43,485 bases of DNA from an uncultured Clostridia bacterium (GCA_947165085.1 CAMUZA010000010.1:1-43485); one strand, 5' to 3'. Positions 1 to 8,173 are shown, counted from the stretch's first letter. The notes: a model not told the origin generated them from the sequence alone. Numbers and translations: made by a program.

Positions 1-38
1 GTGAAAGGGCGGTGTCTTAACCACTTGACCAACGGGCC
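1..38 (-). tRNA. tRNA-Glu (TTC), 5' part only
   Basis: Read on the minus strand, the 5' end GGCCCGTTGG starts at position 38, followed by a D-arm (GTCAAGTGG) and an anticodon arm with TTC in the loop. The rest of the gene runs off the left edge. It lies directly downstream of tRNA-Met with no gap, so both are probably cut from one transcript. Confidence 0.9.
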
Positions 39-114
39 TGGTAGCGGCAATCTGACTCGAACAGATGACACTCCGGGTATGAACCGAATGCTCTACCAAC
101 TGAGCTATGCCGCC
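39..114 (-). tRNA. tRNA-Met (CAT), elongator type
   Basis: On the minus strand the 7-bp acceptor stem GGCGGCA pairs with TGCCGCT, and discriminator A and an encoded CCA follow (39-41). The anticodon CAT lies at 79-81 in the loop TTCATAC. The T-loop reads TTCGAGT. The anticodon stem lacks the three consecutive G-C pairs of initiator tRNA, so this is read as elongator Met. A consensus promoter lies 28 bp upstream at 142-170. Confidence 0.93.
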
Positions 115-141
115 ATTTCTGCCGCCGAAACAGCAAAGTGA

Positions 142-170
142 ATTATATAGGATGATCCTCTGTTTGTCAA
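142..170 (-). promoter_or_regulatory. sigma-A type promoter of the tRNA-Met/Glu transcript
   Basis: On the minus strand, TTGACA (165-170) is followed by 17 nt and then TATAAT (142-147). This is a full consensus match placed just upstream of the tRNA-Met 5' end. A 16-nt stretch that includes the -10 box is identical to the trpS promoter at 17728-17743. Confidence 0.85.
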
Positions 171-262
171 GTACTTTTCTCGGAATTGTGAGAAAAAATA
201 CGCTTTTGTTTGAAAATGCCGTTTTCAGGCTATACTCTATTTGATTTTAGGGAGGGATTGCT

Positions 263-688
263 GTGAAAGCAAAGGCGTATACCGTCTGGAAAGAGGCGGT
301 GATCTTCTATCTGGGCGGGATGTTCTACTGCCTGACGGAGCTTCTCTGGCGCGGCTGGACGCACGGGAGCATGTTCCTGCTCGGAGGACTGTGCTTTTAT
401 CTGGTCGGAGGACTGGATCGACATTTCCGAATGAGTATTCTTGCGCAGATCGTGCTCGGTGCGCTGATCGTCACGTTCTTTGAATTCTGGACGGGGATGC
501 TCGTTAACCGCGTGATGGATCTGAACGTGTGGGACTATTCGCGCCTGAAATTCAATCTTTTGGGGCAGATCTGCCTGCCGTTCACGCTCCTGTGGATGCC
601 ACTGAGCCTGATCGCGTGCTTCTGCGAAAACTATCTGCGGCACGCGCTCTTTGACGAGCCCATGCCGCAGGTCCGGTGGGTGATTTGA
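263..688 (+). CDS. putative ABC-transporter permease, CmpB/PF06541-like membrane protein
   Basis: This 141-residue hydrophobic protein has about four predicted membrane segments (roughly residues 10-30, 37-52, 58-80 and 95-118). The central part with 'LMDLNVWDYS'-like spacing (VMDLNVWDYSRL) and a following membrane helix resembles the family annotated as putative ABC-transporter type IV (PF06541), whose function is not established. The start is GTG at 263, chosen because GGAGGG lies 6 nt upstream; a TATACT -10-like box is at 231-236. The last 44 bp (643-686), including the C-terminal residues, are repeated at 1040-1083 on the far side of a repeat-rich insert. Family assignment is moderate; the membrane nature is clear. 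Confidence 0.75.
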   Translation: MKAKAYTVWKEAVIFYLGGMFYCLTELLWRGWTHGSMFLLGGLCFYLVGGLDRHFRMSILAQIVLGALIVTFFEFWTGMLVNRVMDLNVWDYSRLKFNLLGQICLPFTLLWMPLSLIACFCENYLRHALFDEPMPQVRWVI

Positions 689-738
689 TGGCGAAGGAGA
701 CAACATTCTCCTTTGCGTTATGAGAAAACGATCAACCG

Positions 739-1025
739 TGTCATTGCGAGGAGCGAAGCGACGTGGCAATCTGTCCGTCTCGTCGCAGGACACTTTAACG
801 TATTCCGCTCCGTACCTCCAAGATTGTCATTACCCGGCTTGTCCGGGTAATCTGTGCGTATCGACATTGGACACATCACCGTGATACGGTAAACGTGCCG
901 TACCAGCAACGGATAGACTCCCCTTGCGGGGAATGACAGGGAAGAGGTGCGGCGCGTAACACGGCGCAAGTGCCATACCTGCAGCGGACGGATTGCCACG
1001 CAGCCTGCGGCTGCTCGCAATGACA
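739..1025. repeat. composite of four related palindromic repeat units (A, B, and inverted C, D)
   Basis: No gene is convincing between 689 and 1128. The stretch holds four short units that each begin with TGTCATT and end with a variant of AATCTGTCCG. Unit A (739-777) and unit B (825-858) face right; unit C (910-938) and unit D (985-1025) face left. A and D are about 40-nt imperfect inverted copies that form the ends of the block; B and C are smaller hairpins (ACCCGG/CCGGGT in B, CCCC/GGGG in C). Spacers share CCGTACC or GTGCCATACC motifs. The nested inverted order resembles a non-autonomous miniature element or an aggregated REP-like family. Confidence 0.7.
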
Positions 1026-1039
1026 AAAACGGGGTGTGT

Positions 1040-1083
1040 CGCGCTCTTTGACGAGCCCATGCCGCAGGTCCGGTGGGTGATTT
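1040..1083 (+). repeat. 44-bp direct duplication of the 3' end of the upstream gene
   Basis: Positions 1040-1083 match 643-686 without a mismatch and would encode the same C-terminal residues (LFDEPMPQVRWVI), ending in TAG instead of TGA. The two copies flank the palindromic-repeat block 739-1025. The second copy is followed directly by a terminator hairpin, suggesting that it keeps the original gene-terminator junction. Confidence 0.9.
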
Positions 1084-1085
1084 AG

Positions 1086-1114
1086 AAGGCTTCCTCTCAA
1101 AGGGAAGCCTTTTC
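1086..1114 (+). terminator. rho-independent terminator
   Basis: AAGGCTTCC (1086-1094) pairs with GGAAGCCTT (1103-1111), followed by a short T run. It sits between the duplicated 3' end of the small membrane-protein gene and the convergent gene ending at 1129. Confidence 0.75.
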
Positions 1115-1128
1115 GGGCGTATACAGGG

Positions 1129-1905
1129 TTATTCTGCTTCCTCGATGGGTGGTTCTTCTGCGTCCTCGGCAGGAGAGATTTCCGTCTGCGATTGCGGCTC
1201 TTCCGGCTCAGGCAGAGGACCGTCGGTCAGGAGCAGGCAGGCGCTGCAGGTCGCCATGGCGAGCATAAGCGAGGCGTTGATTATGATATTGCTGAGTTCG
1301 CCAGCATGCAGCGTGTCCGCGGCGGTAAAAGCGCAGAACGCCGTCGCGGACAAGGTCCAGAACAGGCTCATGCGCAGATGACCGCGCTCAAAGCTGAAGC
1401 CTGCGAGCTGGAAGCAGCCGAGCATGCAGCAGATCGCCGCGAGGAGCTGAAAGGCGTAGTCGTGGATAGACGGATCGGTGTTCCAGACCTGGAAGCAGAC
1501 GATCAGCCGGATGATCAGATAGATGCTTGCGGTCATGAAAAGCAGGGCGGTGGGCTTCCTGCCCAGAATCCGCAGGATCGCGAAAACGATGAAGCAGATC
1601 GCGCTGACGATGCCAAGGGGCGGCAGGAGCGCAGCAAGCGTCCTGGAGAATTCCGGCGACTGGGTGAAGAGCGTTGCGACAGCGTTGCCGCCGCTGCGCC
1701 AGAGAGTGATGTTGCCCGCGATCAGTCCGGCCGCGCTCAATACCAGAAGCGCGTTGGGAATGACGGCGGAGGGGAAGACCTGCTGCCAGCTTTCTTTTTT
1801 GGCCAGCGGGTAGAGGAACGCGACCAGACCGACGAACAGAACGCCTGCCAGCACGGCGAGCAGGATGTGCAGCTTGCTGCCTTCGGCCAAGCTGCCGTCT
1901 GCCAT
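1129..1905 (-). CDS. multi-spanning membrane protein of unknown function, 5' end frameshifted
   Basis: The continuous frame encodes 258 residues with about seven hydrophobic segments and an acidic, proline-rich C-terminal tail (residues about 230-258). I do not recognise the family. The ATG at 1905 is not preceded by a convincing ribosome site. The natural start appears to be ATG at 1982-1984, with GGAGGA upstream and a promoter at 2010-2038, but that frame differs by one nucleotide. Removing one A from the run of five A just after that ATG would give a continuous protein starting MKINPLTFCVAVAG, which adds another hydrophobic segment. Either the gene is shifted in this strain or the base count is wrong; the body of the frame is intact. 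Confidence 0.7.
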   Translation of the reverse strand: MADGSLAEGSKLHILLAVLAGVLFVGLVAFLYPLAKKESWQQVFPSAVIPNALLVLSAAGLIAGNITLWRSGGNAVATLFTQSPEFSRTLAALLPPLGIVSAICFIVFAILRILGRKPTALLFMTASIYLIIRLIVCFQVWNTDPSIHDYAFQLLAAICCMLGCFQLAGFSFERGHLRMSLFWTLSATAFCAFTAADTLHAGELSNIIINASLMLAMATCSACLLLTDGPLPEPEEPQSQTEISPAEDAEEPPIEEAE

Positions 1906-2009
1906 CAGCTCCGCTGCGAGCTGCCGGCGGCGAATCAGAAAGCCGGCGACGGCGACGCAGAAGGTCAGCGGATTGATTTTTCATACAGATTCCTCCGTTC
2001 TTTGCTGTC

Positions 2010-2038
2010 ATTATAGCACAACCGGCTGGGATTTTACA
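2010..2038 (-). promoter_or_regulatory. probable promoter of the 1129-1984 membrane gene
   Basis: On the minus strand, TGTAAA (2033-2038), 17 nt, then TATAAT (2010-2015). It is followed by GGAGGA and an ATG at 1984. The -10 is perfect and the -35 is weak. Confidence 0.55.
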
Positions 2039-2110
2039 TAGTATGGTAAAATATTTTTTGCGCGGCGTCGGAAATCGCCGCGTTTTTTCGCAAAAAGTTT
2101 CCAAACCCCC

Positions 2111-2139
2111 TTGCATTTCGGATATTCGGGTGGTATAAT
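2111..2139 (+). promoter_or_regulatory. promoter of the rimP-nusA-infB operon
   Basis: TTGCAT (2111-2116), 17 nt, TATAAT (2134-2139). The expected start of transcription near 2146 leaves a leader of about 70 nt before rimP. No comparable promoter is seen inside the operon. Confidence 0.8.
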
Positions 2140-2165
2140 ATGGACAATCAATAGTAAAGCTTACT

Positions 2166-2189
2166 AAAGAGAGGGTCGCCCCTCTCTTT
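2166..2189 (+). promoter_or_regulatory. leader hairpin before rimP, possible attenuator
   Basis: A perfect 10-bp stem, AAAGAGAGGG (2166-2175) with CCCTCTCTTT (2180-2189), closed by loop TCGC. It lies in the 5' leader between the promoter and the rimP start. It is followed by a pyrimidine-rich stretch (CTTCTT), so partial termination or RNA stability control are both possible. Confidence 0.5.
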
Positions 2190-2214
2190 CTTCTTGCAAT
2201 AAGGAGTTGAAGCC

Positions 2215-2667
2215 ATGAAGATCACCGAACAGGTATGGCAGTTTGCAGAGCCTTTGGTCAAGAAAAACGGCTGCTCCCTCTGGGACGTCGAATACGTCCG
2301 CGAGGGCGGCGAATGGTTCCTGCGCCTTTACATCGACAAAGAGGGCGGCGTAGACATCGACGACTGCGAGCGTGTCTCGCGCGCGGTCGACCCCGTGTTG
2401 GACGAGAAAGACCCGATCCCCGAGAGCTACCGCTTCGAGGTCTGCTCGGCGGGGCTGGAGCGCGCGCTCAAGCGTCCGTCGGACTTTGCACAGTTCATGG
2501 GCGCGCCGGTGCTGGTCAAGCTCTATCAGCCGAGAAACGGCAGGAAGGAATTTGCCGGAACGCTGACGGGCTATGAAGACGGCAGGGTGAGCGTGCAAAT
2601 GAACGGAAACGAATTCACCTTTGAAAAGACCGAAGTCGCGCTGGTACGCCTGCGCGTGGAATTCTGA
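2215..2667 (+). CDS. rimP: ribosome maturation factor RimP
   Basis: The 150-residue protein has the usual RimP length and layout: an N-terminal alpha/beta domain carrying EYVREGGEWFLRLYID and an acidic strand with DIDDCERVSRAVDPVLD, then a small C-terminal beta-barrel. RimP binds the immature 30S subunit and helps its assembly. ATG at 2215 follows AAGGAG at 2201-2206. It is the first gene of the operon, 30 bp before nusA, the standard neighbour across Firmicutes. Expression is expected from the promoter at 2111-2139. Confidence 0.95.
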   Translation: MKITEQVWQFAEPLVKKNGCSLWDVEYVREGGEWFLRLYIDKEGGVDIDDCERVSRAVDPVLDEKDPIPESYRFEVCSAGLERALKRPSDFAQFMGAPVLVKLYQPRNGRKEFAGTLTGYEDGRVSVQMNGNEFTFEKTEVALVRLRVEF

Positions 2668-2697
2668 TTACGAAGAGAAACAATAAGGAGAATAACT

Positions 2698-3756
2698 ATG
2701 AACTCTGAGATTTTTGGAGCGCTGCGTCAGTTGGAAAAGGAACGCGGGATCCCGGTTGATTACATGGTTGACCGCATCACGCAGGCGCTGGTCGCGGCGT
2801 ATAAGAAGGACAAGGACGGCTACACCGACAACGTGTTTGTAGAGCTGAACGAAAGCAAGCTCCTGATGTACGCGCAGAAGGAGGTCGTGGAGGAGGTCGT
2901 TACCCCCGCGACGGAGATCACCCTTGACGCGGCGAAGAAAATCAGCAAGCGCGCGAAGCTCGGCGACATCGTGAACGTCGAAATTCAGACCAAGAACTTC
3001 GGCCGCATCGCCGCCCAGACCGCGAAGCAGGTCATCATTCAGGGCATCCGCGAAGCGGAGCGCGGCATGGTCTTCGAATCGTTCTCCTCCAAGGAGCACG
3101 AGATCCTGACCGGCACGGTGCTTCGCATCGACAATAACGGCGACATGACCATTCAGGTCGGTCAGGGCACGGACCGCACCGAAGCGCTGCTGGCGGTCGG
3201 CGAGCAGGTTCCCGGCGAGCGTTTCGTCGAGGGCGACCTGATCCGCGTCTACGTCGTCGAGGTGCGCCGCAGCAACCGCGGTCCGCAGGTGCTGGTTTCC
3301 CGCACCCACCCCGCGCTCGTCAAGCGTCTGTTCGAGCTGGAAGTGCCGGAGATCGAATCCGGCGCGGTGGAGATCCGCTCCATCGCCCGTGAGCCCGGCT
3401 CGCGCACCAAGATCGCCGTCCACGCGGCGGAGGAAAACATCGATCCGGTCGGCGCCTGCGTCGGCGCGCGCGGCGCCCGTGTCGGCGCTGTGGTCGACGA
3501 GCTGCAGGGCGAAAAGATGGACATTGTCGTCTGGTCGGAGGATATCTGCGAATTTGTCGCTTCCGCGCTGAGTCCGGCGGACGTCATCTCCGTCACCCAG
3601 CTTCCCGACGCAAAGGCGTGCCGCGTGATCGTCCCCGACGATCAGCTCTCGCTCGCCATCGGCAAGGAGGGTCAGAACGCCCGTCTGGCTGCCCGCCTGA
3701 CCGGCTGCAAGATCGACATCAAGCCTGCTTCGCAGGCGGAGGCGATCGAAGAATAA
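2698..3756 (+). CDS. nusA: transcription termination/antitermination factor NusA
   Basis: The 352-residue protein has the Gram-positive NusA layout: an N-terminal RNA-polymerase-binding domain (about 1-125), an S1 domain (about 135-200), then two KH domains. KH1 carries GARGARVGAVVDELQGEK and KH2 carries IGKEGQNARLAARLTG. The C-terminal acidic repeats of enterobacterial NusA are absent, as usual for Firmicutes. NusA binds elongating RNA polymerase and modulates pausing and intrinsic termination. ATG at 2698 follows AAGGAG. It may affect the leader hairpin of its own operon, which is inference. Confidence 0.96.
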   Translation: MNSEIFGALRQLEKERGIPVDYMVDRITQALVAAYKKDKDGYTDNVFVELNESKLLMYAQKEVVEEVVTPATEITLDAAKKISKRAKLGDIVNVEIQTKNFGRIAAQTAKQVIIQGIREAERGMVFESFSSKEHEILTGTVLRIDNNGDMTIQVGQGTDRTEALLAVGEQVPGERFVEGDLIRVYVVEVRRSNRGPQVLVSRTHPALVKRLFELEVPEIESGAVEIRSIAREPGSRTKIAVHAAEENIDPVGACVGARGARVGAVVDELQGEKMDIVVWSEDICEFVASALSPADVISVTQLPDAKACRVIVPDDQLSLAIGKEGQNARLAARLTGCKIDIKPASQAEAIEE

Positions 3757-3786
3757 ACGCAGGCTGCTTGCAAAGGAGGGAGAATC

Positions 3787-4065
3787 GTGCCGAAGAAAAT
3801 ACCGATGCGGCAGTGCCTGGGCTGCCGTGAAATGAAACCGAAGCGGGAGCTGCTGCGCGTCGTGCGCAGTCCGGAGGGCGCGATCGCCCTCGACCTGCAC
3901 GGCAAGGCCTCCGGCAGAGGCGCTTACGTCTGCCGCAATACGGAGTGCCTGAAAAAAGCGATCCGCGCGAAGGCGATTGCTCGTGCCTTCGATACGGAGA
4001 TTCCGCAGGAGATCTATGACGCCCTGCTGGCGGAAATGGAGGCGGAAACGAATGGAACGAGATAA
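3787..4065 (+). CDS. rnpM: RNase P modulator RnpM (YlxR family)
   Basis: The 92-residue basic protein has the YlxR signature near its N terminus (RQCLGCREMKPKRELLRVVR, about residues 8-27) and GRGAYVCRN further on. Members of the family, recently named RnpM, bind the RNase P RNA and modulate its activity. The start is GTG at 3787, with GGAGGGA just upstream at 3775-3781. The 3' end overlaps the ylxQ start by 14 bp, indicating coupled translation. The gene lies in its standard place between nusA and the L7Ae-family gene. Confidence 0.9.
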   Translation: MPKKIPMRQCLGCREMKPKRELLRVVRSPEGAIALDLHGKASGRGAYVCRNTECLKKAIRAKAIARAFDTEIPQEIYDALLAEMEAETNGTR

Positions 4066-4471
4066 GAGCCTCGGCCTGCTGTCGATCTCAAGGAAGGGCG
4101 GCAACATCGTCCTCGGCGAGGAGCAGGTCGGCGCAGTGGCAAGAGCGGGACGGGCAAGACTGATCCTGCTGGCGGCGGATGCGGGAGCGCATACTTACCG
4201 CAGAGCGAAGAGCTTCATCGCCGGAACGCCGCAGCCCATGCTGCAGCTCAGCTACGACAAGGATACGCTGGGCGACGCTTTGGGAACGACGGTCTGCGCG
4301 ATCGCGGCGATCACCGACGTCCGGCTGGCGCAGGCGTTTGTCAAGACGCTGGGCGAGCCGGAGAAGTACGCCGGACTGCTCGCGGATCTGGACGTTCGGG
4401 TGCAGCGCGTGGAAAAACGCCGCGCGGAGGAAAAGAAGCACCAATACAACGTCCGTCATGGGAAAAAGTAA
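4052..4471 (+). CDS. ylxQ: L7Ae-family ribosomal/RNA-binding protein YlxQ
   Basis: The 139-residue product opens with [20 protein letters not shown], typical of the bacterial L7Ae/L30e-like proteins that bind kink-turn RNA. A basic tail ([20 protein letters not shown]) follows. The fold would occupy residues about 5-105. ATG at 4052 lies inside the end of rnpM, overlapping by 14 bp, so translation is probably coupled. Gene order rnpM-ylxQ-infB is conserved in Firmicutes. The exact RNA target is not known from the sequence. Confidence 0.88.
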   Translation: MERDKSLGLLSISRKGGNIVLGEEQVGAVARAGRARLILLAADAGAHTYRRAKSFIAGTPQPMLQLSYDKDTLGDALGTTVCAIAAITDVRLAQAFVKTLGEPEKYAGLLADLDVRVQRVEKRRAEEKKHQYNVRHGKK

Positions 4472-4484
4472 TGGAGGTGGCTAT

Positions 4485-6797
4485 ATGAGTTTAGTGAAGT
4501 ATAGAGTCAAGGAAGTCGCGGCGGATTTCGGCATGCAGCCGAAGCAGGTCGCGGAGATCATCGGGATCTATTTCGACAAGCCGAAGAGCAACACGCAGGT
4601 GCTGACGGACGAGCAGCTCAACGTCGTGTTTGATCATATCACGCAGCATCACCAGATCGAGTCGATCGCGGAGGTGTTCGCAGTAGAGCCGGCGCCGAAG
4701 AAGGAAGCGCCGAAGAAGGAAGAAAAGTCCGAGAAGCCGAAGGCGGAGGACAAGAAGACTGCCGACGGCAAGGCGGAAGCGAAGCCGGAAAAGCCGAAGG
4801 AAGAACAGCGCAAGCGCGAGCGCCGCGTGGTCGACACCAAGGCAGTCACGGTCAACGCCGACCGCTTCGACGACCGCGTGGACAATCTCGTCTCCGAGCG
4901 CGTGCAGAACTATTCCGGCGGCAAGCAGAAGATCGGCAGCAAGGGCAAGAACAAGGGCAAGGACAAGAAGGCTCCGATGGGCAGCAAGCGCCGCAATGAG
5001 GAGCAGGAGAAGATGCGCCGTCTGCAGCTGGAGATCATCAAGAAGACCCCGCTGACAGTCAAGATCCCCGATGAGATCACGGTCGGCGAGCTGGCCTCGC
5101 GCATGAAGAAGACCGCGACGGAGCTGATCAAGGTCCTGCTCAAGAACGGCGTCATGGCGTCGATCAATCAGAACATCGACTTCGACACCGCGGAATTTGT
5201 CGCCACCGAGCTCGGCTGCAAGGTCGAGCGCGAGATCGTCGTCACGATCGAAGAGCGTCTGATCGACGACCATGTGGATACCGAGGACGAGCTGGTCAGC
5301 AGAAGTCCGGTCGTCGTCGTCATGGGTCACGTCGACCACGGCAAGACGAGCCTCCTCGACGCCGTGCGAAAGACGAACGTCGTCTCCGGCGAGGCGGGCG
5401 GCATCACCCAGCACATCGGCGCGTATACCGTCTCGATCAACGGCAATCCGATCACCTTCCTGGATACCCCCGGTCACGCCGCCTTTACCTCCATGCGTGC
5501 GCGCGGCGCGATGTGCACGGATATCGCCATTCTGGTCGTGGCGGCGGACGACGGCGTCATGCCGCAGACCATCGAAGCGATCAACCACGCCAAGGCCGCG
5601 AACATTCCAATCATCGTCGCGGTCAACAAGATGGATAAGCCGGGCGCGAATCCCGACCGCATCCTCACCCAGCTCACCGAGCACGACCTCGTCCCGTCAG
5701 AATGGGGCGGCGACACCGAGGTCTGCCGCATCTCCGCCAAGAGCGGCGAGGGCATCGACGAGCTGCTGGAGACCGTCATCATGACGGCGGAGCTTGCAAA
5801 TCTGCGCGCCAATCCCAACCGCGCCGCGAAGGGTACGGTCATCGAGTCCCGTCTGGACAAGAACCGCGGTCCGATCGCGACCCTGCTCGTGCAAAACGGC
5901 ACCCTGCGCAAGGGCGACCTCATCATCGCCGGTACGGCAGTGGGCCGCGTCCGCGTGATGACCGACGACAAGGGCAGAACGATCGCGGAAGCCGGTCCGT
6001 CCATTCCGGTCGAGATCACCGGTCTGGCGGAAACGCCCGCGCCCGGCGACGAGTTCAACGCCGTTGAGGACGAGCGCATGGCACGCCAGCTCGTCGAGCA
6101 GAGAAAGCAGGCGGAGAAGGACGCCGCCGCGAAGAGTGCAAGCAAGGTCACGCTGGATAACCTCTTTGCCAAGATGCAGGAGGGTGAAATGAAGGAGCTG
6201 AACCTGATCGTCAAGGCGGACGTGCAGGGCTCCGCAGAGGCAGTCAAGGCAAGCCTCGAGAAGATCAGCAACGAAGAAGTCCGCGTCCGCGTTATCCACG
6301 CCGCGGTCGGCGCGATCAACGAGTCTGATATCCTGCTCGCCTCCACCGCCAACGCCATCGTCGTCGGCTTTAACGTCCGTCCGGATCCCGCCGCGGCGGC
6401 GTCCGCAAAGCGCGACAAGGTCGATCTGCGCATGTACCGCGTCATCTACGACGCGATCGACGAGATCGAAGCGGCGATGAAGGGCATGCTCGCCCCGAAG
6501 TACCGCGAGGCGGTCATCGGTCACGCCGAGGTGCGCCAGACCTACAAGGTCTCCGCCATCGGCACGATCGCCGGCTGCTACGTCAAGGACGGCAAGATCA
6601 CCCGCGACGCGCAGGTGCGCGTCCTGCGTGACAATATCGTCATCTACGAGGGCAACATCGGCTCTCTGCAGCGCTTCAAGGACTCCGTCAAGGAGGTCGC
6701 CGCCAACTACGAGTGCGGCATTTCCATCGAGAAATTCAACGACATCAAGGAAGGCGACGTTTTCGAGTGCTTCGTTATGGAGGAAGTGCCGCGCTGA
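4485..6797 (+). CDS. infB: translation initiation factor IF-2
   Basis: The 770-residue GTPase recruits initiator tRNA to the 30S subunit. Order of domains: an N-terminal IF2_N motif (about 1-55), a charged Lys/Glu/Pro-rich linker (about 65-190), a second IF2_N segment (about 195-250), the GTPase domain with GHVDHGKT at 281-288, DTPGH starting at 327 and NKMD at 381-384, then domains II-IV. The start is ATG 4485, preceded by GGAGGTGG, rather than upstream in-frame codons that overlap ylxQ. Length is usual for Gram-positive IF-2. A terminator-like hairpin follows before rbfA. Confidence 0.97.
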   Translation: MSLVKYRVKEVAADFGMQPKQVAEIIGIYFDKPKSNTQVLTDEQLNVVFDHITQHHQIESIAEVFAVEPAPKKEAPKKEEKSEKPKAEDKKTADGKAEAKPEKPKEEQRKRERRVVDTKAVTVNADRFDDRVDNLVSERVQNYSGGKQKIGSKGKNKGKDKKAPMGSKRRNEEQEKMRRLQLEIIKKTPLTVKIPDEITVGELASRMKKTATELIKVLLKNGVMASINQNIDFDTAEFVATELGCKVEREIVVTIEERLIDDHVDTEDELVSRSPVVVVMGHVDHGKTSLLDAVRKTNVVSGEAGGITQHIGAYTVSINGNPITFLDTPGHAAFTSMRARGAMCTDIAILVVAADDGVMPQTIEAINHAKAANIPIIVAVNKMDKPGANPDRILTQLTEHDLVPSEWGGDTEVCRISAKSGEGIDELLETVIMTAELANLRANPNRAAKGTVIESRLDKNRGPIATLLVQNGTLRKGDLIIAGTAVGRVRVMTDDKGRTIAEAGPSIPVEITGLAETPAPGDEFNAVEDERMARQLVEQRKQAEKDAAAKSASKVTLDNLFAKMQEGEMKELNLIVKADVQGSAEAVKASLEKISNEEVRVRVIHAAVGAINESDILLASTANAIVVGFNVRPDPAAAASAKRDKVDLRMYRVIYDAIDEIEAAMKGMLAPKYREAVIGHAEVRQTYKVSAIGTIAGCYVKDGKITRDAQVRVLRDNIVIYEGNIGSLQRFKDSVKEVAANYECGISIEKFNDIKEGDVFECFVMEEVPR

Positions 6798-6814
6798 CCG
6801 GATAATCAGTCTAT

Positions 6815-6846
6815 AAGTGGGAGCAAATCAAAGGCTCCCACTTTTT
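6815..6846 (+). terminator. terminator-like hairpin inside the operon, between infB and rbfA
   Basis: AAGTGGGAGC (6815-6824) pairs with GCTCCCACTT (6834-6843) and the run of T extends to 6846. The rbfA ribosome site (GGAGA) starts only 4 nt later and no new promoter is visible, so it would reduce rather than abolish downstream transcription, or act as a processing/stability element. Confidence 0.75.
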
Positions 6847-6861
6847 CAAAGGAGAAATACT

Positions 6862-7239
6862 ATGGCATCGAACCGAATCGGACGCATCAACGAGGAGATC
6901 CAGCGCGAGCTTTCCGAGCTGCTGCGCAGCCTCAAAGACCCCCGCGTCCACAAGACCATGCTTTCCATCACCCGCGTGGAAACGACGCCCGATCTGCGCT
7001 ACGCGAAGGTCTACGTCTCCATGCTGGATAAGGATTTTACCAAAGAAACGCTGGCCGGACTCAAGTCCTCGGCCGGCTACCTGCGCCGCGAGCTGGGGAA
7101 GAACCTCCAGCTTCGCTATACGCCGGAGCTGCAGTGGCAGGCGGACGACTCCATCACCCACGGCGCCCATATCCTCGACATCCTCTCCAAGCTGGATATT
7201 CCGGAGGACAGCGACGATGAAACAGCGGACAATCCCTGA
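6862..7239 (+). CDS. rbfA: 30S ribosome-binding factor RbfA
   Basis: The 125-residue protein has the RbfA KH-like fold with conserved pieces RIGRINEEIQRELSELL near the start, DPRV at about 28-31, and YAKVYVSML at about 48-56. RbfA binds the 30S subunit during maturation of the 16S rRNA 5' end. ATG 6862 follows AAAGGAGA. The 3' end overlaps nrnA by 23 bp. It completes the ribosome-assembly set with RimP in this operon. Confidence 0.95.
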   Translation: MASNRIGRINEEIQRELSELLRSLKDPRVHKTMLSITRVETTPDLRYAKVYVSMLDKDFTKETLAGLKSSAGYLRRELGKNLQLRYTPELQWQADDSITHGAHILDILSKLDIPEDSDDETADNP

Positions 7240-8173
7240 GATCGCGGCGTATCTGCTGCAGAATGACAACTATATTATGTTAACCCACCGCCGCCCGGAC
7301 GGAGATACCGTCGGCAGTGCGGCGGCGCTGTGCGGCGGGCTGCGCGCGCTGGGAAAGAGGGCTGCAGTCTGGGAAAATCCGCAATTCACGGACAAATTTC
7401 GCCCGTATCTGAGCGGATTGACAACGGATGAGATTCCGGAAGACGCGAAACTCGTCGTCGTCGATATCGCCACGGCGGGTCTGCTGCCGTATGGAACTGA
7501 AAATTATGTAAACCGAATCGACCTCCGCCTCGACCACCACGGCAGAGACTTGGAGTTCGGAGCGGTGGGGTTCGTGGATTCCTCCGCAGCAGCCTGCGGC
7601 GAGATCATTCTCGATCTTCTGGAGCAGATGCACGCCCCGATCGACAAAAGGATTGCCGAGGCGCTCTACTGCGCGATCGCGACCGACACCGGCTGCTTCC
7701 GCTACAGCAACGTGACGGCGAAGACGCTGTGCGCGGCGGCGAAGTGCAAGCAGCTCGGCGCGGACACATACGCTGTCAATCAGGTCATGTTCCTGACCAA
7801 GCGTCTGGCGCGGCTGAAGCTCGACGCCTACCTGACGGAAACGACGGAGTTCTTCGCCGGCGGCAGGGTCGCGGTCAGTCAGATTCCCGAGCAGGTCATC
7901 ACAGACCTCGGCGTCACCGAGGACGACATCGACGACATCTCCGGCTTTGGGCGGGAGATCGAGGGCGTGCGCATCGGCGTCATGCTTCGCGAGGTCAAGG
8001 AGGGCGGCAAGATCTCCGTCCGCACTGCGCCGGAGTACGACGCGGCGGCGATCTGCGCCGTTCTGGGCGGCGGCGGTCACCGCGCCGCGGCGGGCGCGAC
8101 CGTGCCCGGCGGTCTGGAAGAGGCGAAGGCAGCGATCCTGCGCGCGCTGGAAGCGAACGGAGTGGCGCTCTGA
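7217..8173 (+). CDS. nrnA: DHH-family nanoRNase / pAp phosphatase NrnA
   Basis: The 318-residue protein has both DHH-phosphoesterase signatures: HRRPDGDT (about residues 22-29) and DHH at 106-108, then a C-terminal DHHA1 domain with GGGGHRAAAG (about 281-290). NrnA degrades short oligoribonucleotides left by RNA decay and dephosphorylates 3'-phosphoadenosine 5'-phosphate in the cytosol. The start overlaps rbfA and the stop shares a base with the truB start (TGATG), so the three are translationally coupled. This is the usual place for the gene in Firmicutes. Confidence 0.93.
   Translation: MKQRTIPEIAAYLLQNDNYIMLTHRRPDGDTVGSAAALCGGLRALGKRAAVWENPQFTDKFRPYLSGLTTDEIPEDAKLVVVDIATAGLLPYGTENYVNRIDLRLDHHGRDLEFGAVGFVDSSAAACGEIILDLLEQMHAPIDKRIAEALYCAIATDTGCFRYSNVTAKTLCAAAKCKQLGADTYAVNQVMFLTKRLARLKLDAYLTETTEFFAGGRVAVSQIPEQVITDLGVTEDDIDDISGFGREIEGVRIGVMLREVKEGGKISVRTAPEYDAAAICAVLGGGGHRAAAGATVPGGLEEAKAAILRALEANGVAL

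Noticed and set aside
718..1100. Short minus-strand frames across the repeat block
   Set aside because: They follow palindromic repeat units, overlap each other in several frames and have no ribosome sites.
2668..4107. 479-residue minus-strand open frame opposite nusA and rnpM
   Set aside because: It is a shadow of GC-rich codons in the sense genes; no ribosome site, low-complexity Arg/Ala/Asp composition, and the sense strand encodes known proteins.
4491..5684. 397-residue minus-strand open frame opposite infB
   Set aside because: Shadow of infB, no start signal, and biased composition.
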